A stretch of 64,000 nucleotides of DNA from Candidatus Eiseniibacteriota bacterium (GCA_903844735.1 CAIMUX010000119.1:60075-124074); one strand, 5' to 3'. Shown: positions 17,739 to 27,025, counted from the stretch's first letter. The notes: a model not told the origin generated them from the letters alone. Program-made: numbers and translations.

Positions 17739-17918
17739 GGTGCCCTCCCGATCGTGTGCCCGTGGGTACCACTGCAAGACCCGGTCGGAACCGAAGGGCC
17801 CGAAGCTCGCGTGGACGGAATCGCCACCCCGGTCCCGGGAAAATCTAAGCACCGAGGACCCGGGGTTCGCAAGACGGTCGCGGCGGGCAGGTGCGCCCCC
17901 ACTCCACGGCGCGTGAAG

Positions 17919-18716
17919 TCAGAACGCCCCTCCGCCGGACATCCAATCCGATTCAAGGCGCGCCTGGTGACGACGCACAGCGGCCCCGGTGATCGCACTA
18001 AGGGTCTCCAGCACACCGGTCCCCTTCGTCGCGACCGACTGGAATCGCGGCCCCCGTTCCCCCATGCGCTCGAGGACGTGGTCGAGCTGCTCCGGCGGGA
18101 TCCGATCAGCGAGGTCCAGCTTGTTGTACTGGATCACGCGCGGGACGTCGGCCCACGAGATCCCCATCTCCGCGAGCGTCTCGCGCATCTCGATCAGGCT
18201 GGCCAGGTTTGCGGTCAAGCGCCGCGCCCGGGCGTCCCACACGAAGACGATCCCGGCAACCTCATCGAGCACGAGCTTGCGCGTGAGTCGAAAGCGAGGC
18301 TGGCCGGGAACGGTGTAGAGGCGGAGCTGGACGGGCGGAGCGCCGGGCGGGGCGAGGTTCAGGGGCAGGAGGTCAAAGTAGAGCGTGCGCTCGCCTGGCG
18401 TGTCGAGGTCGATGAACTTGCCGCGCAGTTCAGGGCGCAGGCGACCATGGAGCCACTTCAGGTTGGTGGTCTTGCCACTTCGTCCCGGTCCCCAGTAGAC
18501 GACCTTCAGCGTGTCGAGCGGGGTCGCCCCTGCCTCGAGATCGCGACGTCGGCCGCGACTGAGTTCGCCGGCCCGCATGTGCCGACCCGCGACGGCCTGA
18601 GGAACCGGCGTGCAGACCGGCGCGAAGGGATGGCCTTCCCTCTCCGCCTCGATCGAGGACGGAGCCCAAGTCTCGGGCGGGAGATCCATCGGTGTGTCCG
18701 ATGCGTAATCCTGCAT
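17919..18716 (-). CDS. MglA-like small Ras-family GTPase
   Basis: A 265-residue GTPase related to MglA/SofG, which set cell polarity and gliding in myxobacteria. Walker A is GPGRSGKTTN at about residue 75, a switch-II-like stretch is YTVPGQPRF, and the base-recognition motif is NKLD in QYNKLDLADR. The first ~65 residues are an Arg/Pro-rich extension absent from classic MglA. ATG 18716 is best spaced from GGAGGAG; ATG 18725 lies directly on that site. No MglB (roadblock) partner is next to it; the neighbour downstream is the PilZ membrane protein. Confidence 0.85.
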   Translation of the reverse strand: MQDYASDTPMDLPPETWAPSSIEAEREGHPFAPVCTPVPQAVAGRHMRAGELSRGRRRDLEAGATPLDTLKVVYWGPGRSGKTTNLKWLHGRLRPELRGKFIDLDTPGERTLYFDLLPLNLAPPGAPPVQLRLYTVPGQPRFRLTRKLVLDEVAGIVFVWDARARRLTANLASLIEMRETLAEMGISWADVPRVIQYNKLDLADRIPPEQLDHVLERMGERGPRFQSVATKGTGVLETLSAITGAAVRRHQARLESDWMSGGGAF

Positions 18717-19110
18717 CGCGCGCATCTCCTCCCGGGCCGCTGCAGCCTCAAACCAAGAGCAACCCAATCTTCGCTCAGCTGCAGACAGTCCGCGTTCGTT
18801 GGTGGCCTCGATAGATGTCTCTCCAGCGCGCGCCGAGGTTCGTTCGCCGGCGCGATGCGAGCACCGGCGACGGAACACGCCGCACCGGGCACGAACCGGG
18901 AAAATGCGGCATAGTTTCGCCCTATGTCAAGAAGAACCAGAAAGATCTGGGAATCGGGGGCTTCAGGTGTCAACTCGTGGTCTTCGGAGACTGCTCGGCG
19001 CCCTCCGACCCGACGCCGGAAGCCCAAAGCCGATCGGGTTCGCTCCCTCCGAATCTCAAAGAAAGATAGCCGTTCCGACGCTTCTTCAGGGGTAAGACGC
19101 GAGAGCGGGC
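18717..19110. other. Intergenic region upstream of the GTPase gene
   Basis: No gene is seen in these ~390 bp. A consensus TTGACA lies on the minus strand at 18930-18925, but the -10 at the right distance (GCATTT or CATTTT) is poor, so a GTPase promoter here is only possible. Confidence 0.35.
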
Positions 19111-19650
19111 CTACTCCTCTCCTGCGTACCTCACGAGCGAGAAAACTTCGCGATCCATCAAGCGGGCGCGGCCGGGGAGAAACTCCAGTTCCACGAGGAA
19201 AGCGAAGCCCACGACGGAGGCGCCCGCGGTCTCGACCAGGCGGGCCGAGGCGACGGCCGTACCGCCGGTGGCGAGCAGATCATCGACGATGAGGACGCGA
19301 GCGCCGGGCGCGAAGGCATCGCGATGCACTTCCAGCGCGTCGGTGCCGTACTCGAGCGCGTACGACTCGCGATAGACGGCGGCGGGGAGCTTCCCGGGCT
19401 TACGTAGCGGGACGAACGGAACGCCACGGGCGACCGCCAGGGGTGCGCCGAGAATGAAACCGCGAGACTCGATCCCGGCCACCACATCGAAACGGCGGGC
19501 GAAAGGCTCACCCATCGCTTCAACGGCCTCGCGAAGGAGATCGGGCTGGGTCAGGAATGTCGTGATGTCCCGAAAGAGGATGCCGGGCTTGGGGAAATCG
19601 GGGACATTGCGGATGGCAGCACGCAGCCGCTCGGGGAGTTTCGGATCCAT
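19111..19650 (-). CDS. apt: Adenine phosphoribosyltransferase
   Basis: A 179-residue purine salvage enzyme that makes AMP from adenine and PRPP. The PRPP-binding motif is VLIVDDLLATGGTA, and IRNVPDFPKPGILFRDIT is the typical N-terminus. ATG 19650 was chosen over 19680 because the family starts at MDPKLPERLRAAI and an AGG-rich site precedes it. It lies about 90 nt downstream of tRNA-Pro(CGG) on the same strand with no hairpin between, so the tRNA and apt may share a transcript. Confidence 0.96.
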   Translation of the reverse strand: MDPKLPERLRAAIRNVPDFPKPGILFRDITTFLTQPDLLREAVEAMGEPFARRFDVVAGIESRGFILGAPLAVARGVPFVPLRKPGKLPAAVYRESYALEYGTDALEVHRDAFAPGARVLIVDDLLATGGTAVASARLVETAGASVVGFAFLVELEFLPGRARLMDREVFSLVRYAGEE

Positions 19651-19739
19651 GGGTCGCCTCGCGTGTCTTTCCCCCAGCAAAAGGAAGGATCAGGAAAAGG
19701 TCCAAGAGAAAGAGAAGAGGAGCCGAGAAAAGAACAAGG

Positions 19740-19815
<76 letters not shown>

Positions 19816-19844
19816 ACCCAATCAAACCGATCCGCGAGCTTTGG

Positions 19845-19873
19845 ACTTTACCAACGGCCTGCGGTCCTGTCCA
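19845..19873 (-). promoter_or_regulatory. Promoter of tRNA-Pro(CGG)-apt
   Basis: TGGACA (19873-19868), 17-bp spacer, TAAAGT (19850-19845) on the minus strand, 29 nt before the tRNA. Confidence 0.6.
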
Positions 19874-19917
19874 GCCCAATCTTCCTTCGGCCCGGGTCGG
19901 GCCGGCCATGAGGAAGT

Positions 19918-20586
19918 TCAGCTCGTTCCTTCGGGCCAGCCCTCACGGCCGAGCAGCGGGACAAAGGTGCAAGCGATCCCTTCACTGGTGTCGATGCCGC
20001 CCCCGAACCGGCGCTCAGCCAAGAGGATCCGCTGCGACGCCCGGGTTCCCGTCGGCATCACCAGCCGCCCGCCCTCGGCCAGTTGCGCCAGGAGTGAGGC
20101 AGGCGCCTCGGGCCCGGCGGCGGCAACGAGGATTCCGTCGAAGGGCGCGAAGCGGCTCCACCCGAGCGTGCCATCGCCCGTCATCAACACCACGTTCTCG
20201 AAGCCGAGGCGCGTGAGCGTCCCCTGCGCGCGCAGCGTCAGCTCGGGGATCCGCTCTACGCCGAAGACGGTCCGCACGAGGCGCGCGAGAACGGCAGCCT
20301 GATAGCCTGACCCGGTGCCGACATCGAGCACGCGGTGATCGGGTCGCGGACGCAGGAGTTCTGTCATGAACGCCACCATGAACGGCTGCGAGATGGTCTG
20401 CCCGAAGCCGATCGGGAGCGGGTGGTCGCCACAGGCTCCGCCGGCGAGCGCCTCATCGACGAAGGCGTGGCGCGGCACCTCACGCATCGCCTGCAGAACA
20501 CGCGGGTCGCGGATGCCCCGTGCTTCCAACTGCTCGCGCACCATTCGGTCGCGGGAACGGGCCTGAAGATCGCTACGTGGTTCCAT
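19918..20586 (-). CDS. pcm: Protein-L-isoaspartate O-methyltransferase
   Basis: A 222-residue repair enzyme that methylates isoaspartyl residues in aged proteins using SAM. It shows VPRHAFV, GFGQTISQPFMVAFMTELL, motif I VLDVGTGSGYQAAVLA, and GRLVMPTG near the end. It starts 22 nt after the surE stop; surE-pcm is a well-known stress-survival pair. Confidence 0.96.
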   Translation of the reverse strand: MEPRSDLQARSRDRMVREQLEARGIRDPRVLQAMREVPRHAFVDEALAGGACGDHPLPIGFGQTISQPFMVAFMTELLRPRPDHRVLDVGTGSGYQAAVLARLVRTVFGVERIPELTLRAQGTLTRLGFENVVLMTGDGTLGWSRFAPFDGILVAAAGPEAPASLLAQLAEGGRLVMPTGTRASQRILLAERRFGGGIDTSEGIACTFVPLLGREGWPEGTS

Positions 20587-20608
20587 ACGGGGTCAACGGC
20601 TCGGCGGC

Positions 20609-21376
20609 TCAGGCGCCCGCGCTCGGCCCGAGTGACCACCCGCGCACCCGCTCCAGCAACCTATGGTCGGTGAGATCAAGGTGGAGCGGCGTGACCGAGA
20701 CGAACCCCGCCTCTACCGCCTCGAAGTCGGTCCCCTCCCCCGGCAGCCAGGTCGGCCTGTCCCCGCCGATCCAGTAGCACGGCTTTCCGCGCGGGTCGAG
20801 CTCAGCCACGATGACATCGGGGTAGACGCGCCGCCCTAGGCACGTCACCCGCGTGCCGAGCAGCGCCTCGAACGGGACATCGGGCACGTTGACGTTCAGC
20901 AGGGTGCCCGCAGGGACCGGCCTCTCGATAAGCTGGTCCACGATGATCCGGGCCACCCGGGCCGCCGTGGCAAAGTGCGCAGGTTCCCAAGAGGAAAGCG
21001 AAATCGCCACGCTCGTGATGCCCATCAGGCTTCCCTCGGCGGCCGCGGCGACCGTGCCCGAGTAGTTGACGTCGTCGCCGAGGTTGGCGCCATGGTTGAT
21101 CCCGGAGACGATGAGGTCGGGTAGAACCTGCACCATGTCAGGAATCCCGCGCACGGCGAGGAGCACGCAGTCGCCCGGCGTACCATCGACGCTGTAGACC
21201 CGTCCGCCGATGCGGCGCACGCGCAGGGGACGGTTGAGGGTGAGGGACCGGCTGGCCCCGCTTTGCTCCTGCTCGGGTGCGACCACGAAGACCTCGCCCG
21301 CTCCCTCGAGGGCCTCGCGCAAGGCGTTCAGGCCGGAGGCGAGCACGCCGTCATCGTTGGAGAGAAGAATGCGCAC
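20609..21376 (-). CDS. surE: 5'/3'-nucleotidase SurE
   Basis: A metal-dependent nucleoside-monophosphate phosphatase of 255 residues. The start is a GTG at 21376 giving MRILLSNDDGV, with GAGAGG 8 nt upstream; the open frame to 21658 runs through the antisense of a tRNA and is not coding. Metal ligands are in SNDDG, the Ser loop follows EQSGASRSLT, and SGINHGANLGDDVNYSGTV holds the Asn and the family signature. It lies after a terminator that ends the tRNA-Pro(GGG) transcript and before pcm. Confidence 0.96.
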   Translation of the reverse strand: MRILLSNDDGVLASGLNALREALEGAGEVFVVAPEQEQSGASRSLTLNRPLRVRRIGGRVYSVDGTPGDCVLLAVRGIPDMVQVLPDLIVSGINHGANLGDDVNYSGTVAAAAEGSLMGITSVAISLSSWEPAHFATAARVARIIVDQLIERPVPAGTLLNVNVPDVPFEALLGTRVTCLGRRVYPDVIVAELDPRGKPCYWIGGDRPTWLPGEGTDFEAVEAGFVSVTPLHLDLTDHRLLERVRGWSLGPSAGA

Positions 21377-21423
21377 GCGTCGAACCTCTCGTTCCCGGCC
21401 GAGTTCCGGGACGGAAATACAGG

Positions 21424-21458
21424 GCATAAAATCGACCCCCCGGACGCGCCGGAGGGTC
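21424..21458 (-). terminator. Rho-independent terminator between tRNA-Pro(GGG) and surE
   Basis: Minus strand: 10-bp stem GACCCTCCGG / CCGGGGGGTC (one T-G pair) around CGCGT, followed by GATTTTAT. Confidence 0.75.
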
Positions 21459-21494
21459 ATCGTCCCCAGAAAAGAGCGGGGGTAAGCAAAGAAC

Positions 21495-21571
21495 TGGTCG
21501 GGGCGACTGGATTCGAACCAGCGACCCCTTGCCCCCCATGCAAGTGCGCTACCAGGCTGCGCCACGCCCCG
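21495..21571 (-). tRNA. tRNA-Pro (anticodon GGG)
   Basis: Acceptor CGGGGCG/CGCCCCG, anticodon stem CTTGC/GCAAG with loop ATGGGGG (anticodon GGG), T-arm CTGGTTCGAATCCAG, encoded CCA. Confidence 0.96.
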
Positions 21572-21587
21572 ACCAAACTCGATGGCT

Positions 21588-21616
21588 ACACTATCGGGAC
21601 TCGCCCCGCCGTTCAA
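21588..21616 (-). promoter_or_regulatory. Promoter of tRNA-Pro(GGG)
   Basis: TTGAAC (21616-21611), 17-bp spacer, TAGTGT (21593-21588) on the minus strand. It overlaps the 3' end of the MerR-type gene and ends 16 nt before the tRNA. Confidence 0.65.
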
Positions 21617-22163
21617 TCGTAATTTCCGTCGCCCCCGGTCCACCCAGGAGGCGCTCACGCAGGGACGCCAGGTCGTCGCGAATGCTCCGCAACTGACGCC
21701 GGTCCGAGGGCCCCAGGAAATCCAGTTGCGACTGCGGACTTGCCTCGGCCTGTCGCTGCCGTTGCTCCTCCAGAAGCCGCGCCCGCGCCCCGGCGATGGT
21801 GTAGCCGCGTTCGTGCAGCATTTCGCGGATGGTGCGCAGGAGATCGATGTCCTTTTCCGTGTAGCGGCGGCTGCCGGAACGGTGCTTGCGCGGACGCAGA
21901 AGCGGGAACTGGGTCTCCCAGTACCGCAGGACGTGGGCCTTCACCTCTAGTCGGTCAGCGACTTCGCTGATTGCATAGTACCGCCCCGGGCGGCGCGGAA
22001 CCGGCATGTCCATGTCTCCCCCTCGCCGTGGCGCTCGATCCGCGGCGGCCACGTCTTCCCGGCCCGGCACCCGATCCGGCGCGGCCTCTTCCTCCAGCCG
22101 GGGCTCTCGATCCGCACCGTCACCCATGTCGGGCCCCGCCCCGAACTCCGCCGAGCCGTTCAC
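21591..22163 (-). CDS. MerR-family transcriptional regulator
   Basis: A 190-residue regulator. The MerR winged helix spans about residues 60-130 ([20 protein letters not shown], then WE, then [20 protein letters not shown]), followed by a coiled coil with [10 protein letters not shown]. No metal-binding cysteines are present, so it belongs to the HspR/RacA-like or orphan MerR group rather than metal sensors. The first ~50 residues are Asp/Pro/Arg-rich and may not be structured. The GTG at 22163 overlaps the gpsA stop (GTGA); a later ATG at M50 would remove the extension. It is the last protein gene of the DUF512-der-plsY-gpsA run. Confidence 0.9.
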   Translation of the reverse strand: MNGSAEFGAGPDMGDGADREPRLEEEAAPDRVPGREDVAAADRAPRRGGDMDMPVPRRPGRYYAISEVADRLEVKAHVLRYWETQFPLLRPRKHRSGSRRYTEKDIDLLRTIREMLHERGYTIAGARARLLEEQRQRQAEASPQSQLDFLGPSDRRQLRSIRDDLASLRERLLGGPGATEITIERRGESR

Positions 22164-23248
22164 TCGGCCCTCAACGGCCGCGTCATCAGCTCATGGAGCG
22201 CCTCGGCAGGCGGCACCCCCTCGAAGAGAATCCGGTGGACCTGGGTCGCGATCGGCATCTCCACACCCAGGCGTTTCGCTAGCGAGACGGCCCCGCGCGT
22301 CGTCCGGACCCCTTCCACGACCATCCCGATCCGCGCCATCGCCGATTCCAACGGCTCGCCCTTTCCCAGGGCCACACCCAGCGTGTGGTTCCGGCTGAGC
22401 GGGCTCGTGCAGGTCGTTACCAAGTCGCCCACTCCGGCCAAACCGAGAAAGGTTTCAGCCCGCGCCCCTATCGCCTCGCCGAGCCGGCGGATTTCCGCCA
22501 GACCCCGCGTCAAGAGCGCCCCGCGCGCGTTCTGGCCCAATTCGAGCCCGTCCAGGATCCCCGAAGCCAGGGCGACGACATTTTTCAGCGATGTGCCGAT
22601 CTCCACGCCCAGAGGATCTGCACTGGTGTAGACCCGAAACATCTCCGTCGCGAAGAGTCGCTGCACCGCCACGGCCGCTGCCTCGTCCTGGGACGCAGCG
22701 AGGATGGCGCATGGCTTACCCTCGGCCACCTCCCTCGCCAGGCTAGGACCCGCCAGCACGACCACCGGCTCCGGGCTCTCGGGCCGTGCCTCGCGAACGA
22801 CCTGGCTCACGGTGAGGCCGGTTCCCTCCTCGATGCCCTTGGTCGCCACAATCCAGGTCACTCGGCCATCCGTCAGAAATTCTCGCGCCACTTGCCGTAG
22901 GGCATGCGACGGGACCGCAAGGAGCACGAACCCCGGCCCCCCTCTCGGACACAATGCTTCATCCAGCACTTCAAGACAAGGCGGAAACTCGAACTCCGGC
23001 AGATACTTGCGGCATCGCCTCTCTCGCACCATGTCTGTACGGTGAGGCGGGTCGGCGTCCCAGAGCCGAACGGACATCCCCTTGCGGGCCAGATGGATGG
23101 CCAAGGTGGCGCCCCAGCTCCCCCCGCCGATCACGGTCACCGGGAGCGTCGGCGTCGAGGGATTGCCGAGCGGATGGACCGCCGGAGCTGGTTTCGCCTC
23201 GGGATTGGCGGTCGAGTGGAGCGCGGAAGCGAATTTCGAGTGGGTCAA
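22160..23248 (-). CDS. gpsA: Glycerol-3-phosphate dehydrogenase [NAD(P)+]
   Basis: Makes sn-glycerol-3-phosphate from dihydroxyacetone phosphate for phospholipids. The 362-residue protein has the Rossmann motif VIGGGSWGATLAIHLA, GATKGIE-type VATKGIEEGTGLTVSQV, the lysine of SLKNVVALASGILDG, and GLAGVGDLVTTC. The start is a TTG at 23248 with GGAGGT 7 nt upstream. About 35 residues of Pro/Ala-rich extension precede the Rossmann fold. It follows plsY by 4 nt, so the two glycerol-phosphate steps are coupled. Confidence 0.96.
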   Translation of the reverse strand: MTHSKFASALHSTANPEAKPAPAVHPLGNPSTPTLPVTVIGGGSWGATLAIHLARKGMSVRLWDADPPHRTDMVRERRCRKYLPEFEFPPCLEVLDEALCPRGGPGFVLLAVPSHALRQVAREFLTDGRVTWIVATKGIEEGTGLTVSQVVREARPESPEPVVVLAGPSLAREVAEGKPCAILAASQDEAAAVAVQRLFATEMFRVYTSADPLGVEIGTSLKNVVALASGILDGLELGQNARGALLTRGLAEIRRLGEAIGARAETFLGLAGVGDLVTTCTSPLSRNHTLGVALGKGEPLESAMARIGMVVEGVRTTRGAVSLAKRLGVEMPIATQVHRILFEGVPPAEALHELMTRPLRAE

Positions 23249-23252
23249 GGCG

Positions 23253-23978
23253 CTACCTCCGGGCTTTTCCCGCGGATCCGGCGTCCCGGGCTGGCCCCCT
23301 CAGATTCAAAGGACGCTCGCTGCCCGCCGCAAGGCGGGAAAGATTGGAGCGGTGGCGGACCACAATCAGCACGCCGGTCACCACGGACAGCCACGCCACG
23401 GGATCGGCCCAGGGCCGAGGGCGCAGCCAGCAGGTCGCGATGGGCAGCGCCACGGCGCCAAGAACCGAGGCCAGCGAAACGATCCGCCGGATGACAAAGA
23501 CGATGACCCAGACGCCGAGGGCAATGGCGAGCGGCAGCGGAGCGACGACCCCCCAGGCCCCCGCCGCGGTCGCGGCCCCCTTGCCACCGCGAAACCGAGC
23601 GAAGGGTGTGAAGGAGTGCCCGAGGACGGCGGCCCCCAAAGCGAGGAGCCCGGGCCAGTCGACCGGCTGGGGTCCGGCGCCGACCAGTCCGCCTACTCCC
23701 CCTCCGGTCCCCACTCCGACCCCGACTCCTACTCCTGCCGGCAGATCGGAGTGGAGAAGCGCTCGGGCCAGAAAGACCGCAGCCACGCCCTTCCCGGCGT
23801 CGAGGAGGAGAACGGCAATCCCGAGCCCCGGGCCCAGAACACGGTAGACATTCGCCGCCCCGAGGTTCCCCGAACCGTGCCGCCGGACATCGACGCCGCG
23901 GAGCAAACGTCCCAGCCAGAGGCCCCAGGGCAACGAACCCAGAAAGAACGCGCCGAGAACCACCGGGATCCAGCGCAT
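23253..23978 (-). CDS. plsY: Glycerol-3-phosphate acyltransferase PlsY
   Basis: A 241-residue integral membrane enzyme that acylates glycerol-3-phosphate with acyl-phosphate. Motif 1 is GSGNLGAANVYRVLG, motif 2 includes RFRGGKGAATAAG, and motif 3 is in VRHRSNLSRLAAG. A Gly/Val repeat (GVGVGVGTGG) encoded by short tandem DNA repeats at about 23690-23735 enlarges a loop. It sits between der (10 nt) and gpsA (4 nt). Confidence 0.95.
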   Translation of the reverse strand: MRWIPVVLGAFFLGSLPWGLWLGRLLRGVDVRRHGSGNLGAANVYRVLGPGLGIAVLLLDAGKGVAAVFLARALLHSDLPAGVGVGVGVGTGGGVGGLVGAGPQPVDWPGLLALGAAVLGHSFTPFARFRGGKGAATAAGAWGVVAPLPLAIALGVWVIVFVIRRIVSLASVLGAVALPIATCWLRPRPWADPVAWLSVVTGVLIVVRHRSNLSRLAAGSERPLNLRGPARDAGSAGKARR

Positions 23979-23988
23979 GCCGGGTCTC

Positions 23989-25308
23989 CTACTTGCTCTT
24001 CTTCAGAACGAGACGGATCGGGTTCCCCTCGAACCCGAAAGCCTCGCGGAAGGCGTTGTTAAGATAACGCAGGTAGTTCTCCGGCACGCGCAGGGGCTCG
24101 CTCACGAAGAGCGCCACGATCGGCGGGCCGGTCTTCACCTGGGTGGCGTAGTAGAACCGCGGCGGGCGCTGCCCGCGATGCGCCGAGGGCGGACTCTTCT
24201 CCAGCGCCGCCTGCAGCGCCTCGTTCCACTTGGCGGTCGGAACCTCGCGCTGCCGTTCCTCGTACACACGCACGATCGCCTCGGGGATGCGGTTCACCCG
24301 TTGCGCCGTCAAGGCGGAGATGAACTCCATCGGCGCATGCGAAAGGAATGGGATCGCCTCACGAACGCGCTTCGCCCAGGCTCCGGCGGTGGAATCGTCC
24401 TTCTCGGGCAGGTCCCACTTGTTCACGGCGATGATGCACCCGGCGCCGGATTGAAGGATCCGGTCAGCAATGCGCGCGTCCTGCTTCTGGATCTCCTGCG
24501 AGGCGTCGAGCACGAGCACGGCGATGTCGGCCCGGTCGAGGGACCGCAGGGCCCGCAGCGAGGCGTAGAACTCCCAAGCAGGCTGGCTGTCGAGACGACG
24601 GCGGAGCCCCGCGGTATCGACCAGAACGAGACTGCGCCCGTGAAAACGAACCGGCGAATCCACGGCGTCGCGGGTGGTCCCGGGCCGATCGTCCACGATC
24701 ATCCGCTCCTCACGCAGGAGCCGGTTCACGAGCGAGGACTTGCCGACATTGGGACGGCCGAGGACCGCGACTCGAATCGTCTCGATCTCCGCTTCCGGCG
24801 ACTCGCCGGGCGGGGGTAGCCCGGCGACGACCGCATCGAGGAGCTCCCCCATACCCAGCCCCTCCGCCGCCGAAGTGGCGTAGAACTGGTCGAAGCCGAG
24901 ACGGCGGAACTCCTCCGCCTGAGCCATGAGGGTCACGCTGTCCGACTTGTTGGCCACCAGAATCACCCGAAGGTCGCGGCGGAACAGGGCCTGGGCGATT
25001 TCCTCGTCGTGCGGGTGCACGCCATCACGCGCGTCGACCATGAAGATCACGAGATCGCACGCCTCCAAGGCGCGCACCACCTGGTCGAGGATCGCCGCGT
25101 CCATCCTCTCGTCGGGCCCCGGGACCCAGCCGCCGGTATCGACGAGGAGGAAGGGCCGCCCATTCCACTCGCAGGAGCGACCGAGCCGATCGCGCGTGAT
25201 CCCCGGCTCGTCATGCACCACGGCGACGCGGGCTCCCACGATCCGATTGAAGAGGGTCGATTTGCCCACGTTGGGGCGTCCCACAATGGCCACTACCGGT
25301 TGCGGCAC
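23989..25308 (-). CDS. der: Ribosome-associated GTPase Der (EngA)
   Basis: A 439-residue double GTPase needed for 50S assembly. Two G domains carry GRPNVGKSTLF (N-terminal) and GRPNVGKSSLV (about residue 185), each with its NKxD (NKSD, NKWD), and a KH-like C-terminal domain ends in basic residues (LVLKKSK). The GTG start at 25308 has GGGAGGAG upstream. Confidence 0.97.
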   Translation of the reverse strand: MPQPVVAIVGRPNVGKSTLFNRIVGARVAVVHDEPGITRDRLGRSCEWNGRPFLLVDTGGWVPGPDERMDAAILDQVVRALEACDLVIFMVDARDGVHPHDEEIAQALFRRDLRVILVANKSDSVTLMAQAEEFRRLGFDQFYATSAAEGLGMGELLDAVVAGLPPPGESPEAEIETIRVAVLGRPNVGKSSLVNRLLREERMIVDDRPGTTRDAVDSPVRFHGRSLVLVDTAGLRRRLDSQPAWEFYASLRALRSLDRADIAVLVLDASQEIQKQDARIADRILQSGAGCIIAVNKWDLPEKDDSTAGAWAKRVREAIPFLSHAPMEFISALTAQRVNRIPEAIVRVYEERQREVPTAKWNEALQAALEKSPPSAHRGQRPPRFYYATQVKTGPPIVALFVSEPLRVPENYLRYLNNAFREAFGFEGNPIRLVLKKSK

Positions 25309-25329
25309 GGATCTCCTCCCACTTTCCGC

Positions 25330-26610
25330 CTACCAGGCGCGGTCGCGGAACCCGGGGTGCACCGGCGCGCCGACTTCGGCGCGGAGCCCCTCGAGCGTCA
25401 AGTCATCCAGGAAGAGATCATCGTCGTTGAGGGTGGCCGGCGGGATGAAGACGGCGTCCCCCAAATCACGCCCACGCAGAACGCGCAGGATGTCGCGGCC
25501 GGCCAACAGTCCGGCCACCGTAACGCTAGGCCCAAGGAACTTGTTCTCCACGCCGGCCACGGAAACCTCCACCGGCTCGCCCGTGCGGGTGAGTTTCGCC
25601 GTCAGCGCGGGCTCGATGATCGGCTGGAAGAGGCTTCCGGTGACGACGGTAACGCGGCGCTTCCGGCCGTCGCGCCAAGGAAAGACCCGGCGCTGCCGCG
25701 CCAGTCGGTTGAGGAAGACGCGTGTCATCCCGATGCCGTTCTCCAGTTGCGGAAAGCCGTCGTAGTGCGGCTCCGGCGGCACCGAACGCCCCAGCATCCG
25801 GTACCACTCGTCGGCGAGGTAGAGGAACCGGATCCCCCACCGGGCCCGGAAGTCGCGCTGACGTGCCTCCACCCGTTCCAACAGATCCCGTGCCAATTCC
25901 GGGGTGACCGGGTCCAGCGCGACCAGACCTTCGCGGTGATCGGTCATCCCCAGGGGTACGATGGCCAGCGACTGCACCGCCGGATGATAGGCAGCGAGGT
26001 CGCGAATTGTCTCATCGAGATCGTCGCCGTCATTGTAGCCGGGGCAGAGCACCACCTGCGCGTGCATCGTGATGTTGTGCTCTCGGAAGTAGTCGAGAAT
26101 CGGGAAGATGTCCCGCTCTTTGCGCGAGCGCAGGAGACGCCGCCGCGTCTCGGGGTTGGTGGAATGCACCGAGAGGTAGATCGGCGAGAGCCGCTGCTCA
26201 GCCACCCGCTTGATCTCCCACTCCTTCATGTTCGTCAGGGTGACGAAGTTGCCGTGCAGGAATGAGAGGCGGTAGTCCTCGTCCTTGACGTAGAGGGTCG
26301 GGCGCAGGCCGGCGGGGTTCTGGTCGACGAAGCAGAAGACGCACTTGTTGCCGCAGGTGCGGATCCGATCGGAGGCGAACTCGACGCCCAGGTCCTGGCC
26401 TTCCTCGCACTCGACGAGGAGGCGCTGCGATGCCCTGTCACGCAAGATGTCGAGTTCGATCTCGCTCTCTCCCGAGGCGTGAAAATGGAGATCCAGTAGG
26501 TCGCGCATCTCCAGGCCGTTGAGGCGCACCACGCGGTCGCCCGCGCGCAACCCCGCGCGCTCGGCGGCCGAGCCTCCGCGCACTGATTCGACCAGAAGCT
26601 CCGCCATCAC
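25330..26610 (-). CDS. DUF512 protein: PDZ domain plus radical-SAM-like domain
   Basis: A 426-residue protein of the DUF512 family. Residues 1-75 form a PDZ-like domain (GGSAAERAGLRAGDRVVRLNG, split GGSAAERAGL, RAGDRVVRLNG). A cluster CGNKCVFCF at about 87-95 gives three cysteines in a radical-SAM-like CxxxCxxC pattern, followed by a TIM-barrel-like region and the DUF512 C-terminal half (VVTGSLFQPII, VAGLLAGRDI). The function is unproven; the family is often next to der, as here (21 nt), and is thought to bind an Fe-S cluster. Confidence 0.9.
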   Translation of the reverse strand: MMAELLVESVRGGSAAERAGLRAGDRVVRLNGLEMRDLLDLHFHASGESEIELDILRDRASQRLLVECEEGQDLGVEFASDRIRTCGNKCVFCFVDQNPAGLRPTLYVKDEDYRLSFLHGNFVTLTNMKEWEIKRVAEQRLSPIYLSVHSTNPETRRRLLRSRKERDIFPILDYFREHNITMHAQVVLCPGYNDGDDLDETIRDLAAYHPAVQSLAIVPLGMTDHREGLVALDPVTPELARDLLERVEARQRDFRARWGIRFLYLADEWYRMLGRSVPPEPHYDGFPQLENGIGMTRVFLNRLARQRRVFPWRDGRKRRVTVVTGSLFQPIIEPALTAKLTRTGEPVEVSVAGVENKFLGPSVTVAGLLAGRDILRVLRGRDLGDAVFIPPATLNDDDLFLDDLTLEGLRAEVGAPVHPGFRDRAW

Positions 26611-26677
26611 GGATCCTCGACTCTCGGCCTCATGTCTCCAGGGAACGCCGGGACCCGGGACCGGGCAGGTAAAGAAA

Positions 26678-26752
26678 TGGAGCGGGCAACGGGATTTGAA
26701 CCCGCGACTCTCAGCTTGGGAAGCTGATACTCTACCACTGAGTTACGCCCGC
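26678..26752 (-). tRNA. tRNA-Gly (anticodon CCC)
   Basis: Acceptor GCGGGCG/TGCCCGC, D-arm ACTC...GAGT, anticodon stem TCAGC/GCTGA with loop TTCCCAA (anticodon CCC), T-arm GCGGGTTCAAATCCCGT, encoded CCA. Confidence 0.96.
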
Positions 26753-26776
26753 TCACGAAACCTATGTGTGGAAAAC

Positions 26777-26805
26777 AAGGTAGCCAGGAGCCCTTGGGCT
26801 GTCAA
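26777..26805 (-). promoter_or_regulatory. Promoter of tRNA-Gly
   Basis: Perfect TTGACA (26805-26800), 17-bp spacer, TACCTT (26782-26777) on the minus strand; the -10 is 24 nt from the tRNA. It may also feed the DUF512-der operon 67 nt beyond the tRNA. Confidence 0.75.
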
Positions 26806-26870
26806 GCGGCATCTTGCTGGATCGTCTCGCCCGACTTCAGGAGAGACTCCATGTCGGGGTGGCCGCACCG

Positions 26871-26997
26871 CGACAGTCCCGGGATGATCGGGGCGGATGG
26901 TCCTGTCGTACCCCGACAGTCCCGAGATCCACGGGCGGACGATCCTGTCCCACACCGACAGCCCCGCCTGCGCGGCCCGAACGGGTCGGCCCCACCC
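26871..26997. repeat. Imperfect tandem repeat, about 43 bp x 3
   Basis: Three diverged units each start CGACAGYCCC (26871, 26914, 26956); the first two also share GGGCGGAYGRTCCTGTC. They directly abut the broken end of the maturase remnant. Confidence 0.8.
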
Positions 26998-27025
26998 GCC
27001 AGCTCCGCGTGCCGCGGCCCGGACG

